From Streptomyces lavendulae subsp. lavendulae (GTDB lineage: Bacteria > Actinomycetota > Actinomycetes > Streptomycetales > Streptomycetaceae), in contig NZ_CP024985.1 of the NCBI RefSeq assembly GCF_002803845.1, forward strand, positions 1,240,001 through 1,304,000: a stretch of DNA of 64,000 bases, read 5' to 3'. Made by a program: the position numbers and the translations under genes. The stretch's first letter is position 1, and each line of letters starts with the position of its first letter. The notes beneath the pieces are model-generated. The model did not search any database, was not told where the DNA came from, and saw only the letters and a list, made by a program, of their open reading frames with translations. This document shows, piece by piece, positions 28,572 through 36,529 of this stretch.

Positions 28572-29498
28572 ATGGGGGCGGGCGTGAGTGATCTGAAGGC
28601 GTTCCGGATACGGGATGGCCGGGCGGTGGAGATGGCGGGGTCCTCCGTCGCGTTGGAGCGGCAGCTGCAGTCGCTGATCGAGGCCAACATGGAAGCCATG
28701 CTCGGCATCCGCTTCCTGGCCAGCGAGTACCCGACCGGGCGCCACCGCGGGCGGATCGACTCCCTGGGCCTGGACGAGACCGGGACTCCCGTGATCATCG
28801 AGTACAAGAGAACCCGGGACAAGGAGGTCATCACCCAGGCGCTCTCCTACCTGGCGTGGCTCGAGGACAGTCACGCGGAGTTCGAAGGCCTGGTGCGTGA
28901 CCGGCTCGGGGCTGATGCCGTGGAGACGGTCGACTGGACCAATCCGCGGCTGGTCTGCGTGGCCGGCAGCTTCACCTCGCACAGCGCCGTCGCGCTGGAG
29001 GTCATCGGGCGCCGGATCGACCTCATGGCCTACCGGATGTTCGAGGACGTCGTGACGCTGCAGTTGGTGGCTTCGGTCGGCGGCCAGGCTGCGCCGGTCC
29101 GTCGGCGGGTGTCCGCTGCCTCGGAGCCGGCGGGGACGACGGTCCCGAAGTCGGTGCAGCAGTATCTCGACGAAGCTCCGCAGGACCTGCAGGACCTGTT
29201 CGCGGATCTGGACGCCGTGCTGCTGGCATACGGGGACGTCCGCCGGGAGGCGCAGGTTCACTACTTCGCGTACCGCAGGATCAAGAACGTCGCGACCGTG
29301 CGCGTCCAGCCGCGCAATCGGGTCCTGGTACTGAACTTGAAGGTGGATCCGCGGACGGTCCAGCTGGCCGAGGGGTTCTCCCGGGACGTGAGCGGTCTGG
29401 GGCGCCTCGGGACCGGGGACCTAGAGGTGCGGATCAGGTCGCACGAGGATCTGGAGCGGGCCGGTGAGCTGATCCGGCAGAGCATCGACGCAGGCTGA
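28572..29498 (+). CDS. DUF5655-domain protein with NucS-like PD-(D/E)XK core
   Basis: The 308-aa protein begins with a nuclease-like half: LEANMEAMLGIRFLASEYPT-type sequence, then GRIDSLGLDETGTPVIIEYK, giving Asp ~63 and E-x-K ~78 of a PD-(D/E)XK fold as in NucS/DUF91 proteins. The C-terminal ~110 residues (YFAYRRIKNVATVRVQPRNR, then LGTGDLEVRIRSHEDLERAG) match the DUF5655 pattern. It probably binds or cuts DNA, with unknown specificity. GAGGA is 5 bases upstream of the ATG. It is divergent from the excisionase-like gene and converges on a DNA methylase across a strong terminator. Confidence 0.75.
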   Translation: MGAGVSDLKAFRIRDGRAVEMAGSSVALERQLQSLIEANMEAMLGIRFLASEYPTGRHRGRIDSLGLDETGTPVIIEYKRTRDKEVITQALSYLAWLEDSHAEFEGLVRDRLGADAVETVDWTNPRLVCVAGSFTSHSAVALEVIGRRIDLMAYRMFEDVVTLQLVASVGGQAAPVRRRVSAASEPAGTTVPKSVQQYLDEAPQDLQDLFADLDAVLLAYGDVRREAQVHYFAYRRIKNVATVRVQPRNRVLVLNLKVDPRTVQLAEGFSRDVSGLGRLGTGDLEVRIRSHEDLERAGELIRQSIDAG

Positions 29499-29514
29499 TC
29501 ACCACCAGGGCAGA

Positions 29515-29554
29515 GGGCGGCTGCCGTCCGGTTTTTGCCGGACGGCAGCCGCCC
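29515..29554. terminator. Bidirectional rho-independent terminator
   Basis: Perfect 17-bp inverted repeat gggcggctgccgtccgg (29515-29531) / ccggacggcagccgccc (29538-29554) with a 6-base loop. It lies between the convergent DUF5655 and DNA methylase genes, which end at 29498 and 29593. Confidence 0.93.
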
Positions 29555-29592
29555 TTCTGTCGTTTCACCCTGCGGGCCCAGGCGCGGCCGTC

Positions 29593-30339
29593 TCACTTGC
29601 CGGGCCCGGCCAGGGCGAAGTCGCCCTGGAGGCTCGTCTCACGGAGACGCTCCTCGGCGATGCCAGCGTAGTGGTCGGAGAGCTCGACGCCGATGAAGTT
29701 GCGGCCTTCCAGCAGAGCGGCCACGCCGGTGGAGCCGCTACCGGTGAAGGGGTCGAGGACCGTGCCGCCAGGCGGGCAGACCTGGACGAGCTGGCGCATG
29801 ACCTCGACAGGCTTCTGCGTGATGTGGACCCGGTCCTTGCGGGGCTGGGAGGCGACGTAGTGGCCCGGCAGGTAGAGATCGCGGGTGTTGTCGAGGCTTC
29901 CCTTGACGCCCCAGACGATGAACTCTGAGTCCTGCTTAGGACCGCCCTTGCGGGGCCGGGAGGCCGGCTTGATCCAGGGGATGGTGCCGGACCAGGTCCA
30001 GCCGGCCATCTGGAGGGCATCGGTGGTGGTCGGTTCCTGCCTCCAATCGGTGAAGACCATCACCACCGCGTGTTCTCGAGACGCCCGATACGACTCGGTG
30101 AGCAGGTCGGTGAGCCAGGCGCGATACGAGCGCTGATCGCGGTTCTCGCCGGGGAAGTTCTGCAGGTCGTGCTTGGCGTCGCCGCTGGTGTACTTCGCGC
30201 GGGCGGTCCGCCCGGTTCGGTCCGAGCTGGTGCGGCCGCCAGAGTTGTAGGGCGGATCGGTGATCACTGCGTCCACGCTCACGTCCGGCAGGGACTTGAG
30301 GACGGTGAGCGCATCTCCTCGGTGCAGCGTGTACGACAC
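29593..30339 (-). CDS. Orphan DNA methyltransferase, DPPY type (N4-cytosine or N6-adenine)
   Basis: The 248-aa protein has catalytic motif IV first (DAVITDPPYNSGG near residue 30) and the SAM motif last (GTVLDPFTGSGSTGVAALLE near residue 197), the beta-class order of N4C/N6A methylases. The middle contains TWSGTIPWIKPASRPRKG and the family-typical ITQKPVEVMRQLVQ. No cognate nuclease is adjacent, so it may protect the element or regulate expression by methylation. A similar methylase is common in Streptomyces integrative elements. It ends 38 bases from the strong terminator shared with the DUF5655 gene. Confidence 0.93.
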   Translation of the reverse strand: MSYTLHRGDALTVLKSLPDVSVDAVITDPPYNSGGRTSSDRTGRTARAKYTSGDAKHDLQNFPGENRDQRSYRAWLTDLLTESYRASREHAVVMVFTDWRQEPTTTDALQMAGWTWSGTIPWIKPASRPRKGGPKQDSEFIVWGVKGSLDNTRDLYLPGHYVASQPRKDRVHITQKPVEVMRQLVQVCPPGGTVLDPFTGSGSTGVAALLEGRNFIGVELSDHYAGIAEERLRETSLQGDFALAGPGK

Positions 30340-30820
30340 AGGTGCGGCCTTTCATTCGTCTTGCGGTCGGTCGCGATCCCAGATCTGTTTTGGAATCTGG
30401 GAGTACGCACCGGGGATTACCCCTCCATAGAGCCTCGGGCGGCGCTCTCGTGGGTTTGGTGCGGTGGAGGTTAACCGACTTCCCCAGCCGTGCCGAATGA
30501 GCCCGCGCTCCCCTCGAAGGCGGACCTTCACGAATTCCCAGCCTGCTTGGTGCGGCCGGATTCCGTCTCTACAGTCTCGCCGAGTCCAAGCCCTGGAGCT
30601 GCTGGAAATTCGGAGGGACGTACCTCTCATGTGCCGAATGAGATTACGAGTGCGGCTGGCTGCCGCGCGCCAACACCAAGGACTTAGATGCGAGTTAGCC
30701 GCTCCCCTGCGTCATCACTGCCTTTGGCCCGCTGAGGCCGAGCATTCACGACCAGTGCGGCACCGGTGGCCTTTCGACGAGAACTCCGGTGCTGCCCTGT
30801 CTACGAGTAAGGAGCTGCGG
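30340..30820. promoter_or_regulatory. Long leader region upstream of the type IV secretion operon
   Basis: About 480 bases without a supported gene separate the divergent methylase from the secretion operon, so both promoters must lie here. The 12-mer gtgccgaatgag occurs twice in direct orientation (30490-30501 and 30631-30642). These may be binding sites for a transfer regulator. GC content is visibly lower near 30600-30720. Confidence 0.45.
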
Positions 30821-30895
30821 ATGCAGCTTGCCCGGGCACGTCCAACTCCCTGGCCCAGGCTTCGGCGTCAGCGAGCATCCGGCGGTCACCCGTGA
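30821..30895 (+). CDS. 24-aa Arg-rich leader ORF coupled to the secretion operon
   Basis: The ORF MQLARARPTPWPRLRRQRAS plus four residues has AAGGAG six bases before its ATG, whereas the following GTG (30892) has only a weak site. Its stop overlaps that GTG (GTGA). Translation of the leader could therefore deliver ribosomes to the secretion operon. The peptide itself has no recognisable family. Confidence 0.4.
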   Translation: MQLARARPTPWPRLRRQRASGGHP

Positions 30896-31992
30896 TCAAG
30901 GTTGCCGCGATAGCCGGCGCGGTAGCGGTCGCTCCACTGATCCTGATCGCGCCGCTCACTGTTGCTCTGATCGGCTCCTCGAACGCACAGGCTGCCTGCG
31001 GTGACCAGCAGGGTGTCGATACGGCCGCGGTGGCCGGGCAGGTGGAGTCGGTCCTCAAGGGCAGCAGCAGCGGCTCAGTGTCCGTGCCGGGCCTGGATGA
31101 CCCCAAGGAACAGATCCCGAACGCCAAGGCGATCCAGGCGACCGGCGTAGCGATGAAGGTGCCCGTTCGCGGGCAGATCGTCGCGCTCGCCACCGCCCTG
31201 CAGGAGTCAGGGCTCCGGAACCTCGACTACGGGGACCGGGACTCGCTGGGGCTGTTCCAGCAGCGCCCTTCGCAGGGCTGGGGGACACCAGAGCAGGTAC
31301 GCGGTCCCGTCTACGCCTCGACGAAGTTCTACGAGGGACTGCTCGAGGTGTCGGGGTGGGAGTCGATGACCGTCACCCAGGCTGCTCAGGCAGTGCAGGC
31401 GAGCGGTTTCCCCGACGCATACGCGAAATGGGAGCCGTTGGCGACAGCACTGCAGAAGGCCATCAGCACTGTCCTCCCCCAGGGCGGCGCGGCAGCCCCT
31501 GCGCCCCTTGGTGGTGGGTGCGGAGCCGGTGGCGACGGTACGGGCTTCGCTCCGATTCCGCCCGGCTCGCTCCCGGACGGGTACCAGATTCCGGCGGATG
31601 CCCCGAAGCCCGTACAGACGGCTATCCGTTGGGGCCTGGGGCAGCTCGGTACCCCGTACCAGTGGGGCGGTGCCTGCACCGAGCCGCGGGGCCCGGACCC
31701 GATGGGGCGGTGCGACTGCTCCTCGCTGATGCAGATGTCCTTCAAGGCCAGCGGAGTCTCACTGACCCGGACCACGTACACACAGGTCAACGAAGGCCGC
31801 GCGGTGAGCGTCGACACCCTCCAACCCGGCGATCTGCTGTTCACGCGCGGCACGGCCGCCGTACCCGAACACGTCGGCATGTTCATCGGCTCGGGGCTGA
31901 TTCTGCACGCACCCCGGACCGGTGACGTGGTCAAGATCTCGACCCTCGCGGACTGGAAGCCGGACGTGCTCGCAGCCCGTCGCGTCGTCTGA
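30892..31992 (+). CDS. Secreted NlpC/P60 (C40) peptidoglycan hydrolase, VirB1-like role
   Basis: The 366-aa protein starts with a signal peptide/anchor (MIKVAAIAGAVAVAPLILIA then PLTVALIGSSNAQA). A lytic-transglycosylase-like region follows (QIVALATALQESGLRNLDYG; SLGLFQQRPSQGWG). The C-terminal NlpC/P60 endopeptidase has catalytic Cys in GRCDCSSLMQMSFKASG and His in EHVGMFIGSG; LILHAPRTGDVVKIS follows. It should open cell-wall peptidoglycan for the transfer channel, like VirB1/TcpG. It heads a same-strand series of secretion genes, which places it in conjugation rather than growth. The GTG start overlaps a short leader ORF. Confidence 0.92.
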   Translation: MIKVAAIAGAVAVAPLILIAPLTVALIGSSNAQAACGDQQGVDTAAVAGQVESVLKGSSSGSVSVPGLDDPKEQIPNAKAIQATGVAMKVPVRGQIVALATALQESGLRNLDYGDRDSLGLFQQRPSQGWGTPEQVRGPVYASTKFYEGLLEVSGWESMTVTQAAQAVQASGFPDAYAKWEPLATALQKAISTVLPQGGAAAPAPLGGGCGAGGDGTGFAPIPPGSLPDGYQIPADAPKPVQTAIRWGLGQLGTPYQWGGACTEPRGPDPMGRCDCSSLMQMSFKASGVSLTRTTYTQVNEGRAVSVDTLQPGDLLFTRGTAAVPEHVGMFIGSGLILHAPRTGDVVKISTLADWKPDVLAARRVV

Positions 31993-32068
31993 CCGATCTC
32001 CCGCCTTCCCCCTCTCCCCCATCCCACTCTCGGGCCTCCCCATGCCCATTTTCGAACTGGAGTTCCCC

Positions 32069-32377
32069 ATGAAGTTCGTTGAGAAGATCCAGTTCCTTGC
32101 GTACGACCCTGGCGTCACACCGCGCGAGGGTGGCCTTCCCGGACTCGATGTCCTCAAGAACGTGATCAGCTCCATCAACCTGTTCGGCATCATCGCCGTG
32201 GTCGGAGCGCTGGCCATCTCCGCGCTCGTCTGGGCCTGGGGCCACCACAGCGGAGGCCACCAGGCGGAGGCGAACGGCAAGAAGGGCACCGTCGTCGCGG
32301 CGGGTTGTGCCCTGCTGCTCGGCGCCGCCAACGGCATCGTCGCGTTCTTCTCGGCGATGGGCACGCAGGTCCACTGA
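32069..32377 (+). CDS. Small membrane protein of the transfer system (DUF6112-like, VirB2-like)
   Basis: The 102-aa protein has two membrane helices (INLFGIIAVVGALAISALVW; VVAAGCALLLGAANGIVAFF) around a basic/His-rich loop (GHHSGGHQAEANGKKG). Size and topology resemble the DUF6112/VirB2-like small subunits of actinobacterial T4SS clusters. The ATG at 32069 is preferred because GGAG lies 7 bases upstream; an in-frame ATG at 32042 would add 9 residues. Its stop overlaps the next start (TGATG). Confidence 0.75.
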   Translation: MKFVEKIQFLAYDPGVTPREGGLPGLDVLKNVISSINLFGIIAVVGALAISALVWAWGHHSGGHQAEANGKKGTVVAAGCALLLGAANGIVAFFSAMGTQVH

Positions 32378-33060
32378 TGCCGAAGAAGCGTCTCCCCGAG
32401 GGAAGGCACAGCGCTCCTGCCACCTCGTCGGTCTGGCGGCGGATCCTGATCGGTGCCGTCGTACTGGCCGTCCTGACCGGGGTGGCCGGACTGCTCGCCT
32501 ATTTCACCCGCACCGATGCCGGCGGTAGGGCGAAGGAACCGGAGGCCACGGCATCGGCCGCTCCGTCCGTCCCGGCCAAGCCCTCCGCGGGATCGGGGGG
32601 CAGCGCCCCGACGCCGCCCACGACCAGTGACCCGATCGCCTTCGGGAAGGCGGCAGCTCAGGCCCTGTGGAGTTATGACACCCGCACCCTCTCCCAGCCG
32701 GAGCACTTGGCCGGCCTCCAGCGGTGGATGACAGGCGAGGCGAGGTACGCGGACTGGGCCTCCGTCACCAAGCAGATCCCTGACCCGGTGCTGTGGTCCC
32801 GGTTGCGGGACAACCAGCAGCACATCACCGCCACCGTGGGCGAGGGGCACTTCCCGAAGGTGTTCAAGGCAGCCCTGGCCGCCGACCCCGGTGCCATCAC
32901 CTCCGCCCACGTCTACGCCGTCACCGTCTCGGGGCGTCAGTCCATCGCCTGGGCCGGTGCCGGCGGTGGAGCGGAGGCCCGCTCCCTCACGCTCGCGGTT
33001 CAGTGTCGGCCGCAGCAGAGCTGTGCGCTGGCCGGCGTCCTGCCGACCGTCTCGCCGTGA
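32377..33060 (+). CDS. VirB8/TcpC-like conjugal transfer protein, single membrane anchor
   Basis: The 227-aa protein has a short basic cytoplasmic N-terminus, one membrane helix (ILIGAVVLAVLTGVAGLLAYF), an Ala/Pro/Ser-rich linker, and an extracytoplasmic domain (ALWSYDTRTLSQPEHLAGLQ, ITSAHVYAVTVSGRQS, LAVQCRPQQSCALAGVLPTV). The topology and position match VirB8/TcpC-like NTF2-fold subunits of Gram-positive T4SS. Start and upstream stop overlap by one base. Confidence 0.75.
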   Translation: MPKKRLPEGRHSAPATSSVWRRILIGAVVLAVLTGVAGLLAYFTRTDAGGRAKEPEATASAAPSVPAKPSAGSGGSAPTPPTTSDPIAFGKAAAQALWSYDTRTLSQPEHLAGLQRWMTGEARYADWASVTKQIPDPVLWSRLRDNQQHITATVGEGHFPKVFKAALAADPGAITSAHVYAVTVSGRQSIAWAGAGGGAEARSLTLAVQCRPQQSCALAGVLPTVSP

Positions 33061-33091
33061 CTCCCCCCGTCCCTGAAAGGAGGTACCCCCT

Positions 33092-34495
33092 GTGGGAGCC
33101 TGCGACATCCCCATGATGGACAAGGTCTGCGGCATCGTCGGCGGCGTGGTCGGTTCCACCGGCGAAGCCGTCACCGACGGCATCGGCGCCTGGATCGCCA
33201 AGTCCATGGGCGAGATGGCCCAGGGCGGCGCCGATCTCGCCGCCCAGGCCGTCGACCAGACGACCGGCATCGATCTCAATGCCGAGTGGTTCCGCTCGAA
33301 CTACGAGCTGCTGCTGCCGATCGGCCTCATCCTGACCGTCGGCACCTTCTGCTTGCAGCTGATGCGCGCCGCGTGGCGCCGCGACGAGCGGGCGCTCGCC
33401 CAGGCCGTCAGCGGCACGGTCGGCGGCGTGATCTTCGCGTTCGCCGCCATCGCCTTCACCACCGTCGCCCTCAACGTGGTCGACGCGCTGAGCGCCGGCT
33501 TGTTCCAGGCGGCAAACAGCTCGATCGACGACGCGGTACGCCGCATGATCAAGGTCAACCTCTACGGCGCGATGTACGGCTTGGGCTGGGGCATCCCCTC
33601 CATCGTCGCTCTCGGCGCCGCCGTCGGGGCGTTCCTGTACTGGGCCGTGATGGTCGCCCGCAAGATCGGGATCCTGGTCCTGGTCACCTTGGCGGTCTTC
33701 GCGGGTGCCGGCGGCGGCTGGGAGGTCGCCCGGCGCTGGCGGCGCGGCTGGATCGAGGCCACCGGCACGCTGATCGTCAGCAAGATGCTGATGACGATCG
33801 TGTTCCTCCTCGGCATCTCCGCCATGGGCAAGACCGATCCGGCGGACGGCCTCGGTGCCCTGTCGGACGCCATGGCAGGCATCGTGATCATGGTGCTGGT
33901 TCTGCTGTGTCCGTACGCGACCTACAAGTTCATCCACTGGGCTGCGGACGGCGGCGGGCAGGAGGATCTGCACCGCACCGGTGTGGCGGGCGCGGCGGTG
34001 GCCGCTCAAGCCGCGAAGACGGCGGGGCAGCTCGCTGTCCAAGCCGGTACCGGTATGCCTGCTCCACAGGGACCGGCAAAGGTTCCAGGGCAGGGCTCCG
34101 ACGGTGTCGTGTCCGGGATCGATCCGAGCGGAGGCTCGGGAGAGATCTCCGGCGGTGAGCAGAAGCAGACCAGCTTCCGATTCGGCGAGGACGCGGGTGC
34201 CACCGGCGACAAGGGCCACGCACTCATCCGTAGGCCTCCCGGTGACGGTGACCGCGGGCAGCCGCTGATCCAGCGCCCCGGCCAAGGCGTCGGCGGCGCG
34301 TTGGCCGAGACTGCCCCGGCCTCGTCCGGGCCGACGCCGCAGGGCTCCGGGGGATCGGCCACGCAGCCGATCCAGGTGTACCGGGCGGCGCCCCGTACCG
34401 GCTCGGCGGGTCCCGTCGGCGGGCCGACACCGCAAGGCGACGCCACATCTCAGTGGTGGGTCTACCCCAGTCAGCCGAACGGTCCAGCCTCCTAG
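33092..34495 (+). CDS. Polytopic VirB6/TrbL-like channel protein
   Basis: The 467-aa protein has about six hydrophobic helices between residues ~70 and 280 (LLLPIGLILTVGTFCLQLM; GGVIFAFAAIAFTTVALNVV; IVALGAAVGAFLYWAVMVA; IGILVLVTLAVFAGAGGG; MLMTIVFLLGISAMG; GIVIMVLVLLCPYATYKFI). A long Gly/Pro/Gln-rich C-terminal tail follows. This is the VirB6/TrbL inner-membrane channel pattern. AAAGGAGG precedes the GTG start. It lies between the VirB8-like and SCO6880-like genes. Confidence 0.85.
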   Translation: MGACDIPMMDKVCGIVGGVVGSTGEAVTDGIGAWIAKSMGEMAQGGADLAAQAVDQTTGIDLNAEWFRSNYELLLPIGLILTVGTFCLQLMRAAWRRDERALAQAVSGTVGGVIFAFAAIAFTTVALNVVDALSAGLFQAANSSIDDAVRRMIKVNLYGAMYGLGWGIPSIVALGAAVGAFLYWAVMVARKIGILVLVTLAVFAGAGGGWEVARRWRRGWIEATGTLIVSKMLMTIVFLLGISAMGKTDPADGLGALSDAMAGIVIMVLVLLCPYATYKFIHWAADGGGQEDLHRTGVAGAAVAAQAAKTAGQLAVQAGTGMPAPQGPAKVPGQGSDGVVSGIDPSGGSGEISGGEQKQTSFRFGEDAGATGDKGHALIRRPPGDGDRGQPLIQRPGQGVGGALAETAPASSGPTPQGSGGSATQPIQVYRAAPRTGSAGPVGGPTPQGDATSQWWVYPSQPNGPAS

Positions 34496-34593
34496 CCCTG
34501 CCCAACCAGGGGGCGGGCCGTGGCCTGTGCGGCCTCAGCCCGCCCCCGTTCCCTCACCTCGCGCTTTCTCAACGTTCCAAGGACGGCCTCGCC

Positions 34594-36063
34594 ATGCCCT
34601 TCGACTCTCCACAGCCCGACGGCCCTGCCACGGTGAAGTTCCCCCACCGCTCGCGCCGGGGCGTCCTGCTCGGACTGTCCGCGCCACAGCTCATCGCCGC
34701 CACCATCACCGGCCTGCTCCTGCTCGCGGTGCTGATGGCCTCCGGTGTAGCCAGCGCGCTCAAGCTGATACCCCTGTGGGCGCTCATCCTCTCGGCCGTC
34801 TTCGTACGTCATCGCGGCCGGTCGCTCGCCGACTGGGCACCGATCGCCCTGCGGTACACATGGCGGCGTAGCAAGCGCCAGCTGGTCTGGCTGACCCGGC
34901 CCTCCAGTCGACCGCGGCGCGACGGACTGCTCCACCTCCCCGGCACCGCCGCGTCCCTGCGCGTCGTCACCTCGCCGGACGGCCGTCTGAGCGCCGTACA
35001 CGACCCCCACAACGGAACCCTCACCGCCGTGGTCAAGGTCTCCTCCCGGGCCTTCGCCCTGCTCGATCCCTCCACCCAGAACCACAACGTCGCCGGCTGG
35101 GGCCGCACTCTCGCCGCGCTCGCTCGCACGGGCCACATCGCCCGGGTCCAGGTGCTGGAGCGCACCGTGCCGGACAGCGGCGACTCCCTGAACCGGTACT
35201 GGGGCGCGTACGGCAATCCCCAGGCGCACCTTGCCGGGCCGGTCTACGCCGACCTGCTGACCGCGGCCGGCCCGGCCGCAGCCCCGCACGAGAGCTACGT
35301 GGCGCTCGCCCTGGACCTCAAGGCGGGCCGCCGTCTGATCAACCAGGCCGGTGGCGGGCTCTCCGGCAGCTTCGCCGTCCTCACCCAGCTCACCTCCACC
35401 TTCGACCAGGCCGCCCGCAACTCAGGCCTCACCCCGGGCAGCTGGTTGCTCGCGACCGAGTTCGCCGCCGTGATCCGTACGGCTTACGACCCCAAGGCGC
35501 TGGCAGCCCTCGACCAGTGGTCGGCCACCGGACGACCGCAGGCCGACCCGGCTGCCGCCGGCCCCGTCGTCCTGGTCGAGAAGGCAGACCGGATCGAGAC
35601 CGACTCGGCCCACCACGCCACCTTCTGGATCGAGAACTGGCCCCGGATCGAAACCTCTCCCGGCTTCCTGCACCAGCTTCTCTTCACCTCTGGGGTACGG
35701 CGCACCCTGTCCCTGACCTACGAGCCCAAGGGGCTGGACGCCGCACTCAAGGACGTACAGCGCAAGAAGGCCACCGTGATCGCGGACGCCGCCGAGCGCC
35801 AGCGCAAGGGCCAGGTCGACTCCGAAGAAGACTCGGTGGAGTACGCAGACATCAAGGACCGCGAACGCCAGCTCATAGCCGGCCACGCCGACGTCGCCCT
35901 GACCGGGTTGATCACCGTCTCCGCCGACACCGCCGAGCAGCTCAACTCCGCCTGCGCGGCCATCGAGACCGCGGCCGTCGCCGCCCTCGTCGACCTCCGG
36001 CCGCTGACCTGGCAGCAAGCCGAGGCCTTCACGAACGCCGCCCTGCCGCTCGCCCGCCCGTAG
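34594..36063 (+). CDS. SCO6880-family conjugation protein (PrgI/VirB3-VirB4 N-domain-like)
   Basis: The 489-aa protein starts with HRSRRGVLLGLSAPQLIAAT, two membrane helices (residues ~29-65), then RGRSLADWAPIALRYTWRR. A large cytoplasmic part follows (AVVKVSSRAFALLDPSTQNH; TYEPKGLDAALKDVQRKKAT). This is the SCO6880 pattern: a PrgI-like membrane part fused to a VirB4 N-terminal-like domain without Walker motifs. The ATPase domain is encoded separately two genes downstream, so the two together would correspond to one VirB4 system. AAGGA lies ~11 bases before the ATG. Confidence 0.88.
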   Translation: MPFDSPQPDGPATVKFPHRSRRGVLLGLSAPQLIAATITGLLLLAVLMASGVASALKLIPLWALILSAVFVRHRGRSLADWAPIALRYTWRRSKRQLVWLTRPSSRPRRDGLLHLPGTAASLRVVTSPDGRLSAVHDPHNGTLTAVVKVSSRAFALLDPSTQNHNVAGWGRTLAALARTGHIARVQVLERTVPDSGDSLNRYWGAYGNPQAHLAGPVYADLLTAAGPAAAPHESYVALALDLKAGRRLINQAGGGLSGSFAVLTQLTSTFDQAARNSGLTPGSWLLATEFAAVIRTAYDPKALAALDQWSATGRPQADPAAAGPVVLVEKADRIETDSAHHATFWIENWPRIETSPGFLHQLLFTSGVRRTLSLTYEPKGLDAALKDVQRKKATVIADAAERQRKGQVDSEEDSVEYADIKDRERQLIAGHADVALTGLITVSADTAEQLNSACAAIETAAVAALVDLRPLTWQQAEAFTNAALPLARP

Positions 36064-36082
36064 CCGACCGAAGGGGTTCCTC

Positions 36083-36514
36083 ATGCCGACCGAGTCCCAG
36101 GCGGAGCTGGCGTACGCCACCGAGGCCCTCGACTTCCACCGGGCAATCACCGTCCCGGCAGGACCCGTCGCAGCGAGCCGCACCGAACTAGACGGCCTGC
36201 ACCGCCATCTCCTCTCCCTGTACGCCCTGTTCGACGCCCATGCGACGCGTACTCAACCGCTGGCCAGGGCAGAGGCCGACCAGCTACGGGCGGCCCGGAT
36301 CCGGATATGGCAGGCGGCGGAGCATCTCCACGGCGCCTTTCACGCAGCTCCCCGCCCCGGCACCGGCCTCATCCCCTCGCGCGAGGAGTGCCGCAGCCGC
36401 CTCCCGCAGGGAGCGCCCGAGCTGACCATCTGCCGACGCCACCTGGAGACCGCCGTCCTCGTACGGTGCGACCACACCCCCGCCGAGCTGCGCGGCCCGT
36501 CCACCCGACTCTGA
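36083..36514 (+). CDS. DUF6238-like ICE accessory protein
   Basis: The 143-aa soluble protein is mostly helical (ELAYATEALDFHRAITVPAG; ELDGLHRHLLSLYALFDAHA; ARIRIWQAAEHLHGAFH) and ends with a CRRHLETAVLVRCDHT segment. It matches my recollection of DUF6238 proteins, found only within actinobacterial conjugation clusters; function unknown. It sits in the secretion operon 19 bases after the SCO6880 gene and 15 bases before the ATPase gene, with AAGGGG before its ATG. Confidence 0.65.
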   Translation: MPTESQAELAYATEALDFHRAITVPAGPVAASRTELDGLHRHLLSLYALFDAHATRTQPLARAEADQLRAARIRIWQAAEHLHGAFHAAPRPGTGLIPSREECRSRLPQGAPELTICRRHLETAVLVRCDHTPAELRGPSTRL

Positions 36515-36529
36515 TCCAGGAGCACCAAC

